In this document: positions 35,151 through 43,581 of the stretch, one piece after another
How the letters are laid out: every line of letters begins with the position of its first letter
Numbering within the stretch: position 1 is the first letter of the stretch
From: Allomuricauda sp. M10
GTDB lineage: Bacteria > Bacteroidota > Bacteroidia > Flavobacteriales > Flavobacteriaceae
DNA length: 64,000 nt
Assembly (NCBI RefSeq): GCF_020782875.1
Contig: NZ_JAJGBN010000005.1
Coordinates: 248,001 to 312,000 of the forward strand
Direction of reading: 5' to 3'
Notes under the pieces: generated by a model
What the model was told of the DNA's origin: nothing
Databases searched by the model: none
Seen by the model: the letters and a program-made list of their open reading frames with translations, nothing else
Program-made: the position numbers and the translations under genes

Positions 35151-36386
35151 ATGAAACTAGCAATTGTAACGGCATACCCGCCAAGTAAAGTCACCTTAAC
35201 CGAGTACGGCTACCATTTGGTAAAACATTTTAGGCTCCAAGATGAAGTGAGCGAAATTGTACTGCTTACCGATGTAACCAAAGCACCAAAGGATGTATCC
35301 TTCGAAGAAGAAGGCTGTCCTATTACCGTAAAGGAATGTTGGAGCTTTAACGATATTAAAAACCTGTACAAAGTAGCCAAGGCCATCAAAAAAGAAAAAC
35401 CGGATGCGGTATTGTTCAATCTTCAGTTTCTGAAATTTGGCGATAAAAAGATTCCCGCCGCTCTTGGATTATTGTTGCCTTTCGTTTGTAAAATGATGCG
35501 TATCCCTACCATCTCCTTATTGCATAATATTTTGGAGCAGGTAGATTTGGAAAATGCCGGGATTACCCAGAATGGATTCCTTCAAAAAATATACAACTTT
35601 ATCGGAACCACATTAACACATTTTGTATTGGCTTCTGATGTGTTGGCAGTAACCATTAGCAAGTACAAGACCATTTTGGAGGACAAATACAAGGCTAATA
35701 ATGTTGCTTTGGTTCCACACGGTTCTTTTGAAACACCACCTGCACCCAAATATGATTTACCAGAAGGACCGATGCAAGTAATGGCCTTTGGAAAGTTTGG
35801 GACCTATAAAAAGATTGAGCCAATGATCGAGGCAGTGGAAATGTTGCGTTATAAGTCCGGTTTGGACATTGAAATTGTAATTGCAGGAACCGATAGTCCG
35901 AATACACCAGGATATTTGGAGGGTATGAAAGAAATTTACAGTCACGTTGAAAACCTTCGTTTTACAGGATATGTAGCAGAGGAGGATGTACCTAAAATAT
36001 TCGGGGACAGTGCCGTAGTGGTTTTCCCGTACACCTCGACAACAGGAAGCTCAGGGGTGTTGCACCAAGCAGGAAGCTATGGTAAGGCAGTGGTATTGCC
36101 CGATTTGGGAGACCTTGGCATCTTGGTTAGGGAAGAAGGCTATCGCGGGGAATTTTTTGAGCCAGAAAATGTGGAGTCATTGGCAACTGCCCTGGAAAGC
36201 ATATTGACCAACGAGAACTATAGAATCCATTTAGGTAAAGAAAACTACAAAGCGGCCTGTTCTCTGCCCATGTCCAAGATCACCGAAATGTACCTAGACC
36301 ATTTTAATGCGATACAATCAAAAAAGGGATTGAAACAACCCAAGGCCCATAAACTGCAACGTATTGAAAAAACCAGTATCGCATAG
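35151..36386 (+). CDS. family 4 glycosyltransferase (GT-B fold)
   Basis: A 411-aa cytoplasmic glycosyltransferase. The N-terminal half begins KLAIVTAYPPSKVTLTEYGYHLVKHF, the donor-binding half has VMAFGKFGTYKKIEPMIEAVEML, IVIAGTDSP and LRFTGYVAEEDVPKIFGDSAVVVFPY followed by GSSGVLHQAGSYGKAVVLPDLGDLGILV, where an E-x7-E-type acidic motif is only partly conserved. It likely adds a sugar to a lipid-linked acceptor during assembly of the exported glycan. Donor and acceptor unknown. Single-gene unit with its own LytTR-type promoter and a convergent terminator. Confidence 0.9.
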   Translation: MKLAIVTAYPPSKVTLTEYGYHLVKHFRLQDEVSEIVLLTDVTKAPKDVSFEEEGCPITVKECWSFNDIKNLYKVAKAIKKEKPDAVLFNLQFLKFGDKKIPAALGLLLPFVCKMMRIPTISLLHNILEQVDLENAGITQNGFLQKIYNFIGTTLTHFVLASDVLAVTISKYKTILEDKYKANNVALVPHGSFETPPAPKYDLPEGPMQVMAFGKFGTYKKIEPMIEAVEMLRYKSGLDIEIVIAGTDSPNTPGYLEGMKEIYSHVENLRFTGYVAEEDVPKIFGDSAVVVFPYTSTTGSSGVLHQAGSYGKAVVLPDLGDLGILVREEGYRGEFFEPENVESLATALESILTNENYRIHLGKENYKAACSLPMSKITEMYLDHFNAIQSKKGLKQPKAHKLQRIEKTSIA

Positions 36387-36403
36387 GTTTTAGGTTAAGT
36401 GTG

Positions 36404-36440
36404 AAAGGGGGGCGGCTTTAATTAGTCGTCCCCTTTTCTT
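36404..36440. terminator. bidirectional terminator between GT4 and GH5-like genes
   Basis: AAAGGGG (36404-36410) pairs with CCCCTTT (36430-36436), with partial pairing inside and T-rich sequence after. The right arm overlaps the last codons of the minus-strand gene. Confidence 0.65.
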
Positions 36441-37951
36441 TTTATATCGATTATACGATAGGCAGGTTTTTCTTTGCCCTCGGAATCCATCAGTCCAAAA
36501 TGCTTTTGTGGCGCCTTTCGCCATGGTTTCCGACCCACCACGGAAGTCGGCACGGTTTCAAAATCGTACAAGGTCCATATAAAATAAGGGAGTTGTTCCT
36601 TTGTAAGAACAGCTTGCATTTTTTCGTAGTAGGTAGCTTGGTCATCCTTGGAATTGGAGAACAGGTTCCAAATGCCGCTATAGCTAGATTTTCCATACTC
36701 TTCCAAAACCAAAGGTTTGGCGTCAACGGAATCCTTCAAAGCCAAGAAACGTTCCTTAAAATTTTCAGGTGCTTCATAATAATGAAAGGAGACAAAATCC
36801 ACTTCGTTTGCCAAGTGCAATGCAGCCTCTGGAGTGGACCACCCAATGGTAATGGGATGAATGCTATCGTTCTGTTTGATTTGTTGCGCCATTTCCGAAA
36901 GCCACCCGAGTACAGTATTCTTCCCGCGACTTTCAAAATCCAAGTCGGGCTCATTTTTAATGTCCCAGCCCAATAAGGCTTCGTGTGATTTCAATCGGGT
37001 AACTATGGTTTCAGCATGACGATGGGTCAATGTCCAATCCATGAGATCATAATTCCCGTAAAAGTCGAAGAGGGTCACTAGCACTTTGAGATTATGTTCT
37101 TGGGCAATGTCCAAGAGCTCTTCCAGTTGTCCCAACATCTCTTCTTTTACCGAGGCACCGCCAAAACCTTCGTAGGGTACAAATACCCGAACCGAATTTA
37201 AGCCTAGGGTTGTAATGGTTTCAAAATCAGCATAAATGGCCTCCATGTCAAAATTCTTTCCGAACATATTCCAAGGATTATCCTTTGGATAATAGTTGAT
37301 GCCTTTCCATTTTTTGATATCAAAAGAAAGCTGTTTAGATTCATTTTGAGTTAAATCCGGATTGGGAATCTTAACCATTTGACGGATACGCCAAAAGCCG
37401 TCCTCCAACATCAAAATCGCTTTATAACTATGGGATGTTCGTTGTTGGTGTACTAAGGTCCCAACGGTATATACTTTTTCGAACTGGACCACATCGATAT
37501 CGGTCAGCACTGCCAATTTTCCATCCAAACTATAGAACTCAAGTTGTGGGTGATGCGATAGAGTAGTAGTCTCAACCTTGATATTGTTGGTTTGATTGGT
37601 TTTGACCAAGTTTTCGACCTGTTTTCTCGCATCTTCGGTGTAATAATCCGCTATGCCCAATTGATCATAGGAGTTCAAGGCAATATTTTTCACATACCAA
37701 GCATTCAGGTAATCTTTTTCAAGTTCCCCAAGGGCCTGTTTGGCAATTTTTCGTCCACGCTGGCCCTCTATTGTCCAAGTGATTTTGGGTTGGTAGGCCT
37801 GTTCTATGGTATCACCTATGTGAAGAATGGCGGATTTGTCCGCGCCGGTATTCAAAAAGGACCATGCGGCAGCCAATCCATAAATGATTCCCGCATTTAC
37901 GGCCAAAAAGCTCAATAGGAGCAATGCACGATATAGATTCTTCTTTACCAT
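36422..37951 (-). CDS. membrane-anchored GH5-like glycoside hydrolase with NTF2-like domain
   Basis: A 509-aa protein. An uncleaved N-terminal helix (~8-30) anchors it to the inner membrane. Residues ~65-185 resemble an NTF2/SnoaL-like fold (ALGELEKDYLNAWYVKN, ..SYKAILMLEDGFWRIRQMVKI). Residues ~195-490 are a clan-A TIM barrel: KGINYYP opening, LGLNSVRVFVPYEGFG, acid/base Glu334 in DIKNEPD, likely nucleophile Glu418 in LVLEEYGKS, FIWTLYDF. Polysaccharide export loci (cellulose BcsZ, PelA, PgaB) usually carry a hydrolase acting on the nascent chain, and this protein would fit that role. Start overlaps the upstream stop (TAATG). Confidence 0.85.
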   Translation of the reverse strand: MVKKNLYRALLLLSFLAVNAGIIYGLAAAWSFLNTGADKSAILHIGDTIEQAYQPKITWTIEGQRGRKIAKQALGELEKDYLNAWYVKNIALNSYDQLGIADYYTEDARKQVENLVKTNQTNNIKVETTTLSHHPQLEFYSLDGKLAVLTDIDVVQFEKVYTVGTLVHQQRTSHSYKAILMLEDGFWRIRQMVKIPNPDLTQNESKQLSFDIKKWKGINYYPKDNPWNMFGKNFDMEAIYADFETITTLGLNSVRVFVPYEGFGGASVKEEMLGQLEELLDIAQEHNLKVLVTLFDFYGNYDLMDWTLTHRHAETIVTRLKSHEALLGWDIKNEPDLDFESRGKNTVLGWLSEMAQQIKQNDSIHPITIGWSTPEAALHLANEVDFVSFHYYEAPENFKERFLALKDSVDAKPLVLEEYGKSSYSGIWNLFSNSKDDQATYYEKMQAVLTKEQLPYFIWTLYDFETVPTSVVGRKPWRKAPQKHFGLMDSEGKEKPAYRIIDIKRKGDD

Positions 37952-39171
37952 TACTTTATGGTTCCTTTTATTCTTTTTTCAATTCCTGCAACGGTGATAA
38001 TAACGGTATTTTCGTTGGCATTCAGGTTTTCCGGCAACTCAAACTTGCCCATTCCCTTTCTGGATGTTGTCAGTATTCTGAGCAACGACTCTCCATCTGG
38101 ATTTTTTATTTCTAGATGGATGCCCAACCCATCGGGAACCCACTGTTTCATGTAACTAAGAATGGGCCCTACAGTTATGGTTCTTCCATTTTTTGAAATA
38201 AGAACGGAGTAATCCTTGACGGCAGCCTCAAAGGTAAGTTCCAAACCATTACTTTGTGATAGACCGCTGATGTGTGCTTTCACTGTCCATTGTACCGGTG
38301 TTTCCGGATGAAGCATTTTCCCTACTGCAATCCCGTTCAAGGTCTGGCCATAGGTTTGAAATTGATGGCCAGAACCGTTCTCTATCACAAAATTGACCAT
38401 GGTACCATCGGCGACCGTATTTCCATTTCGGTCTTTAATGATAGATGTGATAAAAGAAACAATCTGGTTGCCATCGGCGAAGTTGTGCTGTCGTTCCATT
38501 CTGATGTTGAAGTCCGCCGATTTGGTGGGCAGCACACTTACCGTAAACTCTTTAGACACTTGATTTTCTAAACTTGTGCCCAAGAACAGTTCACCGATCT
38601 CACTATGTTCACCCACAAAGGAGTATGCAATCATATCCTTTACGGTCATCGATGAATTGTTTTGGTTATTTTTGAATTTCTCGGTAAGCGCTATAATGGT
38701 ACTATCAGGCAAGGCATTTCCATAGCTGTCCTGAGGTAGTGACACAATCATTGCTTGATCTTGATTATCGGCAAAGATGCTGGTAGGACCAATATAGGAT
38801 TCCATGGACTCGGATAATATGTTACTGGGGCGAATATCGATACTTCCTTCAGCTACTTTAGCTTTTTGAAGAAGCAAGATCCAATGGACAAAACCACTTT
38901 TTTGGGCTATGGCTTGGGGGAGGGTAAAGGTCAAATCCGTGTTAGTGGAATCTGGCCGCAATGCTATAGTTCCCCAGCCATTTTGTATCAATAGCAACTG
39001 TTTTGTTGCCTTTCCATCAAATTTGAGGACAATGGAGTCACCCGCAGTAAATTCTCTTTCCGTGGAGATAAGTTTTATGGTATCGTGGATTTTCTCAGAA
39101 GGAGCATCAGGGGATTTGGAGCAACCCAAAGCCACAAAAACCATAAGCCACATGTATTGCTTCCACCTCAT
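37951..39171 (-). CDS. lipoprotein with Ig-like (invasin-type) domains
   Basis: A 406-aa lipoprotein (signal peptide with lipobox ALGCSKS). The mature part is all beta: DTIKLISTEREFTAGDSIVLKF near the start and an invasin/intimin-like repeat ADFNIRMERQHNFADGNQIV followed by KDRNGNTVADGTMVNFVIEN, the classic Big_1 type phrase. It has no catalytic motif. It is probably a periplasmic or surface scaffold for the glycan machinery. The ATG directly follows the stop of the GT-C gene (TAGATG) and its own stop overlaps the hydrolase start, so it is the middle of a three-gene operon. Confidence 0.82.
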   Translation of the reverse strand: MRWKQYMWLMVFVALGCSKSPDAPSEKIHDTIKLISTEREFTAGDSIVLKFDGKATKQLLLIQNGWGTIALRPDSTNTDLTFTLPQAIAQKSGFVHWILLLQKAKVAEGSIDIRPSNILSESMESYIGPTSIFADNQDQAMIVSLPQDSYGNALPDSTIIALTEKFKNNQNNSSMTVKDMIAYSFVGEHSEIGELFLGTSLENQVSKEFTVSVLPTKSADFNIRMERQHNFADGNQIVSFITSIIKDRNGNTVADGTMVNFVIENGSGHQFQTYGQTLNGIAVGKMLHPETPVQWTVKAHISGLSQSNGLELTFEAAVKDYSVLISKNGRTITVGPILSYMKQWVPDGLGIHLEIKNPDGESLLRILTTSRKGMGKFELPENLNANENTVIITVAGIEKRIKGTIK

Positions 39172-42100
39172 CTATTTAGGATTTCCAATATAATTGTTCA
39201 ACTCCACCTGAAAATATCCAAAACCTTTCCCATTGTATGGGCGCATCATCTCCCATTTGAGCTGCTCATTTCTATCGGAAAAGTACAGTTCCGCAATTTC
39301 AGCATTGGGCAAGCCGTTTACGTAACAGTTTTCCAATCCCTCCGAAATGATTTCCAGTTCACTCAAATCCAACAGCTGCATTTCAAAAGGTTGCTTCCGT
39401 TGAATACGAATACCATCCAATGTAAAATGATGTTCCAACCACAAAATCTCTCCATTTTTGGAATAGTAGGAGGTCAAGATTTGGGGAATGGTCACCTCTT
39501 GGGTGCCAAAATTAAATAACGTCCCTTTTAAAACTTCTTCTTCCATACTCCATTCTTGGAGTGCAACAGATTTGTAGAGGTCGGTGGTGGCTATATTGCC
39601 TGCACATTGCAAATCAAAAGTGACGGGTTGTTCCTCCAAACTGACCGGGGTAAACTGGTCGGGGTCAAAAGTAGGGGGTAAGGTGTCTTTCGTGGATGAC
39701 CAGGCGATTCCCTCAAAATCTATGCGGAACGATGTGGTTTCCTTCGGCATGAGCTTATGCTTAACGTGGAATTTAACATCGTGTTGGGCCAATTGTTTGT
39801 CGTTTTCGTTGTACAATGTCCCTTTTATGGAAACATCAGCAGGCACATTGTCAATATTTTGAAGCACACCAACAATACTATAACTTCCGTGGAATTTGAC
39901 CAGTTTTGCTGATAATACTTCCAAAAGGGGTTGGCGTAAAATATCCTCATGATAGGTCTGTTGTGTAGTGATGCGCCTCCGTCCGTGGTTGTAATATTGG
40001 GTTTGGTTGGAAGCAATCAACTGGTTGGGCGGAATATCGTTGTCCACTTTTTTTGGTTTGATGTACCATTGCCCGTTCTTTTTGACAACCGTATGTTGAT
40101 AGGTCCGGTCTACTTTCTCCAATGGGGTTATCCATTTAGTGGCCACTTCGATATCCACCGAATTTTTGGTCTCCTTGGTCTTTATAATGCCAATGGAATC
40201 CATCTTGGCGTAGGAGCTTAATAAACCGTCTGTAACCGATACTTCCAACATATATTGGGATAGGCTCACGTCTTCATCAGGGTCCAAATAGGAGTGTGCC
40301 CGTTCAAATTCTTTAAAATCCAGCGCATCATAATAGGATTTGACAACATTTTCGGCACTGATTTGTCTAGCATTGTCCAAATAAAAATGATAAATGCCAA
40401 AAAGGAAGATACCGATAATACCAATGGCCCAAGCTCCATTTACCAACGATAGTCCTGTGGAAATTCCATTGTATTTAGGTGCGTGATGAAGATAATCGTC
40501 CACTGGGGCAGCTTTTCCCTTAAGTTTCCAGTACCACGGCAGTTGAATATTGATTATAAACGCCAGAATCAAAGTGCCTACAGGAATCAGTCCCCACATG
40601 AGCTTCAAGAAGTTGGGCACATCTTCTTTGGGAATTACCTTGGGCAAAGGGGAAATATTGAGTCGCTCCCAGACCATGATGCCATTTTCGAGTTGCTGCA
40701 AGCGTTGCCATCCGCAGAAATAGAGAATAGGGTCGTAGAACTTATCATTGGAAAAAATGTACTTGAGATTGTATTTCTCCGGAACGGTCAAAAATTGTTG
40801 CAGGGAACCAATACCCTCCACACCCCTGAACTTTGAATTTTCCAGTCGTTCAATGGCCCTTGTGGTCAGTTCGGGCAACCTTCGTGCAGAATGATAGTTC
40901 CCATCAACGGTCATGGCATTGGTCTGTGCGGAGAGCCATGCCATTTGATCTCCGAACCCTAAAGGTAAATAGCGCCATTGATCATGTTGATCTTGGTTCA
41001 GGAAATTGATAATGGGTAGCATATTGATCCGTTGTGGTTGCGATGGCCTAAAATAGTTGAGGCTCATGGTAAATATGGCCACGGCGATGAATGAGATTCC
41101 CAATCCACCGGCCAACACATAGTGCAATGGTTTTTTAAATGCTTTAAGGAGTTGTTCCCTGATGTCGCCTTCCACCAAACGATACACAAACTCTCCAAAT
41201 AGAGGCAAAGACATAATGGAGGCCCATAACGTGAAACGGTCGAGTGTAAGGATGTTGAAAGCAGTATCGCCCAACAACATTTTGGGCAGCGGAGTTGTGC
41301 CTCCGGTTCCAAGCAATGTCAGCATGGAAAAGGACAGACCAAAAAATAACAATCGCTTGCTGTAAAAACGGTAAAACAGGTATGGCAGGATAAACAATAA
41401 TGTCCCCCAGGGAATCAAAAAGAACACTAATCCAGAAGAGGTAACTTCCAGAAAGTTGTCACGAGATCCATGCGGAATTGGCACTTGGGTAATCGGATTC
41501 CTTTTGGAGTTGATCCAATACGGTAATATACAACCTACAATGGCTACCAAAGAACCGCCACCAAAAAAGACAATACGCCAAAAAAGACGTTTGAACTGTT
41601 GCAGAAATATCCTGAAAGTGATCTTGGTATTAATTTCCACTGCTTCTTTGGAGGCATCCATAACCACCAACCCAATTAAAGGGAAGATAAAAAAGACCAT
41701 TCCAAAGATGGGAGTGACATGATGTGAGGTTACCGTTACTGCAATCATAGACAACGATGATAACAGTTTAAACATTCTTCCAGTTTTGATCCACATGTAG
41801 ATTTCCGGCATTGCATGCATCAAAATAGAGATGCCCATCAAACTGGGCAATTGACCAAATATGTGCAAGGTTTCTAAAAATATGCTGGAAAATGCAGCAA
41901 GTAATGCTGTGTAGCCAGCTATTTTTCGGTTAGCGGTAATGACCAAAGCGAATCGATACGCTCCGGTGATGAACAAAGCAATGATCAGCAATGCCGTGGT
42001 AAACATCCCAAACTTTAACCCCCCGATATAGGAGAGCAGGGCTATGCACTGATGAACCAAAGGTGGATATCCCTGTACCGTGAAACCTGTGTACCAACGA

Positions 42101-42261
42101 TAATCCCACGGCTCGAACCAGCTGTTGGCATAATGGTCGGCAAAAAAAAGGTGGATAAGGGCATCATAGGTGCTTTCCAAGGTAAAAAAGATGGTTACCC
42201 CATGAAAAATTAGCCCAAATACCAGCGCAATGGCCAAGGTTATGTTGGTTTGTTTTTGCAT
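39172..42261 (-). CDS. large GT-C-like membrane protein with periplasmic NTF2-like and FxLYD-like domains
   Basis: A 1029-aa protein. Residues ~1-570 hold about 12-13 transmembrane helices with a GT-C / PTPS-related membrane protein pattern: an early acidic loop TYDALIHLFFADHYANSWF, WYTGFTVQGYPPLVHQ, and many short loops. Residues ~625-740 form an extracytoplasmic NTF2-like domain (VVKSYYDALDFKEFERAHSYLD, ..VVKKNGQWYIKPKK). The remainder is beta-rich with an FxLYD-like stretch (SYSIVGVLQNIDNVPADVSIKGTLYNEN). GT-C enzymes transfer sugars from lipid-phosphate donors at the outer face. This could polymerise or transfer the glycan, or modify an exported chain. First gene of the operon with the lipoprotein and hydrolase. 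Confidence 0.8.
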   Translation of the reverse strand: MQKQTNITLAIALVFGLIFHGVTIFFTLESTYDALIHLFFADHYANSWFEPWDYRWYTGFTVQGYPPLVHQCIALLSYIGGLKFGMFTTALLIIALFITGAYRFALVITANRKIAGYTALLAAFSSIFLETLHIFGQLPSLMGISILMHAMPEIYMWIKTGRMFKLLSSLSMIAVTVTSHHVTPIFGMVFFIFPLIGLVVMDASKEAVEINTKITFRIFLQQFKRLFWRIVFFGGGSLVAIVGCILPYWINSKRNPITQVPIPHGSRDNFLEVTSSGLVFFLIPWGTLLFILPYLFYRFYSKRLLFFGLSFSMLTLLGTGGTTPLPKMLLGDTAFNILTLDRFTLWASIMSLPLFGEFVYRLVEGDIREQLLKAFKKPLHYVLAGGLGISFIAVAIFTMSLNYFRPSQPQRINMLPIINFLNQDQHDQWRYLPLGFGDQMAWLSAQTNAMTVDGNYHSARRLPELTTRAIERLENSKFRGVEGIGSLQQFLTVPEKYNLKYIFSNDKFYDPILYFCGWQRLQQLENGIMVWERLNISPLPKVIPKEDVPNFLKLMWGLIPVGTLILAFIINIQLPWYWKLKGKAAPVDDYLHHAPKYNGISTGLSLVNGAWAIGIIGIFLFGIYHFYLDNARQISAENVVKSYYDALDFKEFERAHSYLDPDEDVSLSQYMLEVSVTDGLLSSYAKMDSIGIIKTKETKNSVDIEVATKWITPLEKVDRTYQHTVVKKNGQWYIKPKKVDNDIPPNQLIASNQTQYYNHGRRRITTQQTYHEDILRQPLLEVLSAKLVKFHGSYSIVGVLQNIDNVPADVSIKGTLYNENDKQLAQHDVKFHVKHKLMPKETTSFRIDFEGIAWSSTKDTLPPTFDPDQFTPVSLEEQPVTFDLQCAGNIATTDLYKSVALQEWSMEEEVLKGTLFNFGTQEVTIPQILTSYYSKNGEILWLEHHFTLDGIRIQRKQPFEMQLLDLSELEIISEGLENCYVNGLPNAEIAELYFSDRNEQLKWEMMRPYNGKGFGYFQVELNNYIGNPK

Positions 42262-42321
42262 AATAATATGTCAGAAAATATAACAGTTTAAAGGTCTAAA
42301 TATTGTTGAAAAACCAGCGAA

Positions 42322-42412
42322 CTATCCATCGACCCAATTTTACCGTTCGTCTACACTTAATTGATTTCCAACTTTTTTGGAAATGAGGTGACGTCAACTT
42401 GAGATAGTTTTG
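42322..42412. promoter_or_regulatory. LytTR repeats in the GT-C operon / REC-GT2 divergent promoter
   Basis: CTATCCATCGACC (42322-42334) and CCGTTCGTCTACA (42343-42355), 21 bp apart, with a weak third step at 42364-42376 (similar to the third step before 21056). From that third step it is again 28 bp to TAGTTTTG (42405-42412), a perfect -7 box for REC-GT2. Confidence 0.65.
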
Positions 42413-42447
42413 CTCCAAGTTTGATCATAAACATAAAACCTTAACCT

Positions 42448-43581
42448 ATGAAAATTTTAGCAATAGATGATCAGCAGCTGATACTGCTATCGGTACAGAA
42501 GAAACTTAAAGAAATCGGTTATTTAGTAAAGACCGCTACCACCGGAAAGGAAGGAATAGAAATCTTCAAAGAATTTAAGCCCGACTTGGTGATCATGGAC
42601 ATGAACATGCCAGAAATGACAGGCTTGGAAGTCATTGATCAGCTGAAAGACATTGACTTGAATACTCCAATCATGGTTATGTCAGGAAATAATGATGAAA
42701 AGGTGATTCTCAATGGTTTTGAAATGGGTATTGTAGATTACATGAAAAAACCCATCGGATTGGATGAAATGGTGGCCAGGGTAAAACGAACCATTGGACC
42801 TCCAATATTGGAGAAACGTTCTGTAAAAAAAGAAACACAATTGATTCAAAAGCATTGTGTAGGTGTTGTTATCCCGTGCTATAATGAAGAAGATCGTTTG
42901 AGCGGAAAGGAATTTCAAGATTTTGCCAGGCGCCATCCAGGGTATCATCTTTGCTTTGTGAATGATGGTAGTACGGACAATACATTAAAAGTTCTCGAAG
43001 AAATAAGAAAAGGTAATGAAGATAGTATCAGTATTTATGATTGTGTCCAAAATGGGGGTAAGGCCGAAGCGGTAAGGCAAGGAATCCTGCACCTGGCCAA
43101 AGATGGGCAGTTTGATTATATGGGGTATTTGGATGCAGACCTTTCCACTGATTTTGCGGATTTCGATGAATTGGTAAGAACTATTGAAGGGTCGCACTTT
43201 GATATTGTCAGTGGTTCCAGAATCAGTAGAATGGGTGCTGACATCACCAAGGAATCGGCAAGAAAGATCATAAGCAAGACCATTAATCTGGTTATACAGA
43301 AAATATTGGGAATGCCTTTCAAAGATACCCAATGTGGTGCCAAAGTAATGCGACCTAACACTGTTGCCTCCGTTTTTGACAAACCTTTCAAGACCAGATG
43401 GTTGTTCGACGTGGAAATCTTTATAAGAATGGGTAAAATGTATGGAAAGGAAAAGGCCACTTCGCTTATTTGCGAGCAACCTTTAAAGCGATGGATACAT
43501 GCCGATGGTTCAAAATTGTCCATGAAGGACTCCATTAAGATTATATGGCAATTGGGGCAGTTATCCTTGAAGTATAGATAG
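42448..43581 (+). CDS. response regulator receiver fused to GT2 glycosyltransferase
   Basis: A 377-aa two-domain protein. Residues 1-120 are a complete receiver: Asp51 in LVIMDMNMPEMTG, MVMSGN, and MKKPIG. Residues ~134-360 are a DPM1/GtrB-like GT2 glycosyltransferase: VGVVIPCYNEEDRL, CFVNDGSTDNTL, GKAEAVRQGI, DxD-type YLDADLSTDF, SGSRISRMGAD, DTQCGAKVM, WLFDVEIFIRM. No membrane helices follow, unlike processive synthases. Such enzymes make polyprenyl-phosphate sugars, the donors used by GT-C transferases such as the divergent neighbour. The receiver implies that sugar transfer is switched directly by phosphorylation. LytTR-type promoter upstream. Confidence 0.9.
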   Translation: MKILAIDDQQLILLSVQKKLKEIGYLVKTATTGKEGIEIFKEFKPDLVIMDMNMPEMTGLEVIDQLKDIDLNTPIMVMSGNNDEKVILNGFEMGIVDYMKKPIGLDEMVARVKRTIGPPILEKRSVKKETQLIQKHCVGVVIPCYNEEDRLSGKEFQDFARRHPGYHLCFVNDGSTDNTLKVLEEIRKGNEDSISIYDCVQNGGKAEAVRQGILHLAKDGQFDYMGYLDADLSTDFADFDELVRTIEGSHFDIVSGSRISRMGADITKESARKIISKTINLVIQKILGMPFKDTQCGAKVMRPNTVASVFDKPFKTRWLFDVEIFIRMGKMYGKEKATSLICEQPLKRWIHADGSKLSMKDSIKIIWQLGQLSLKYR

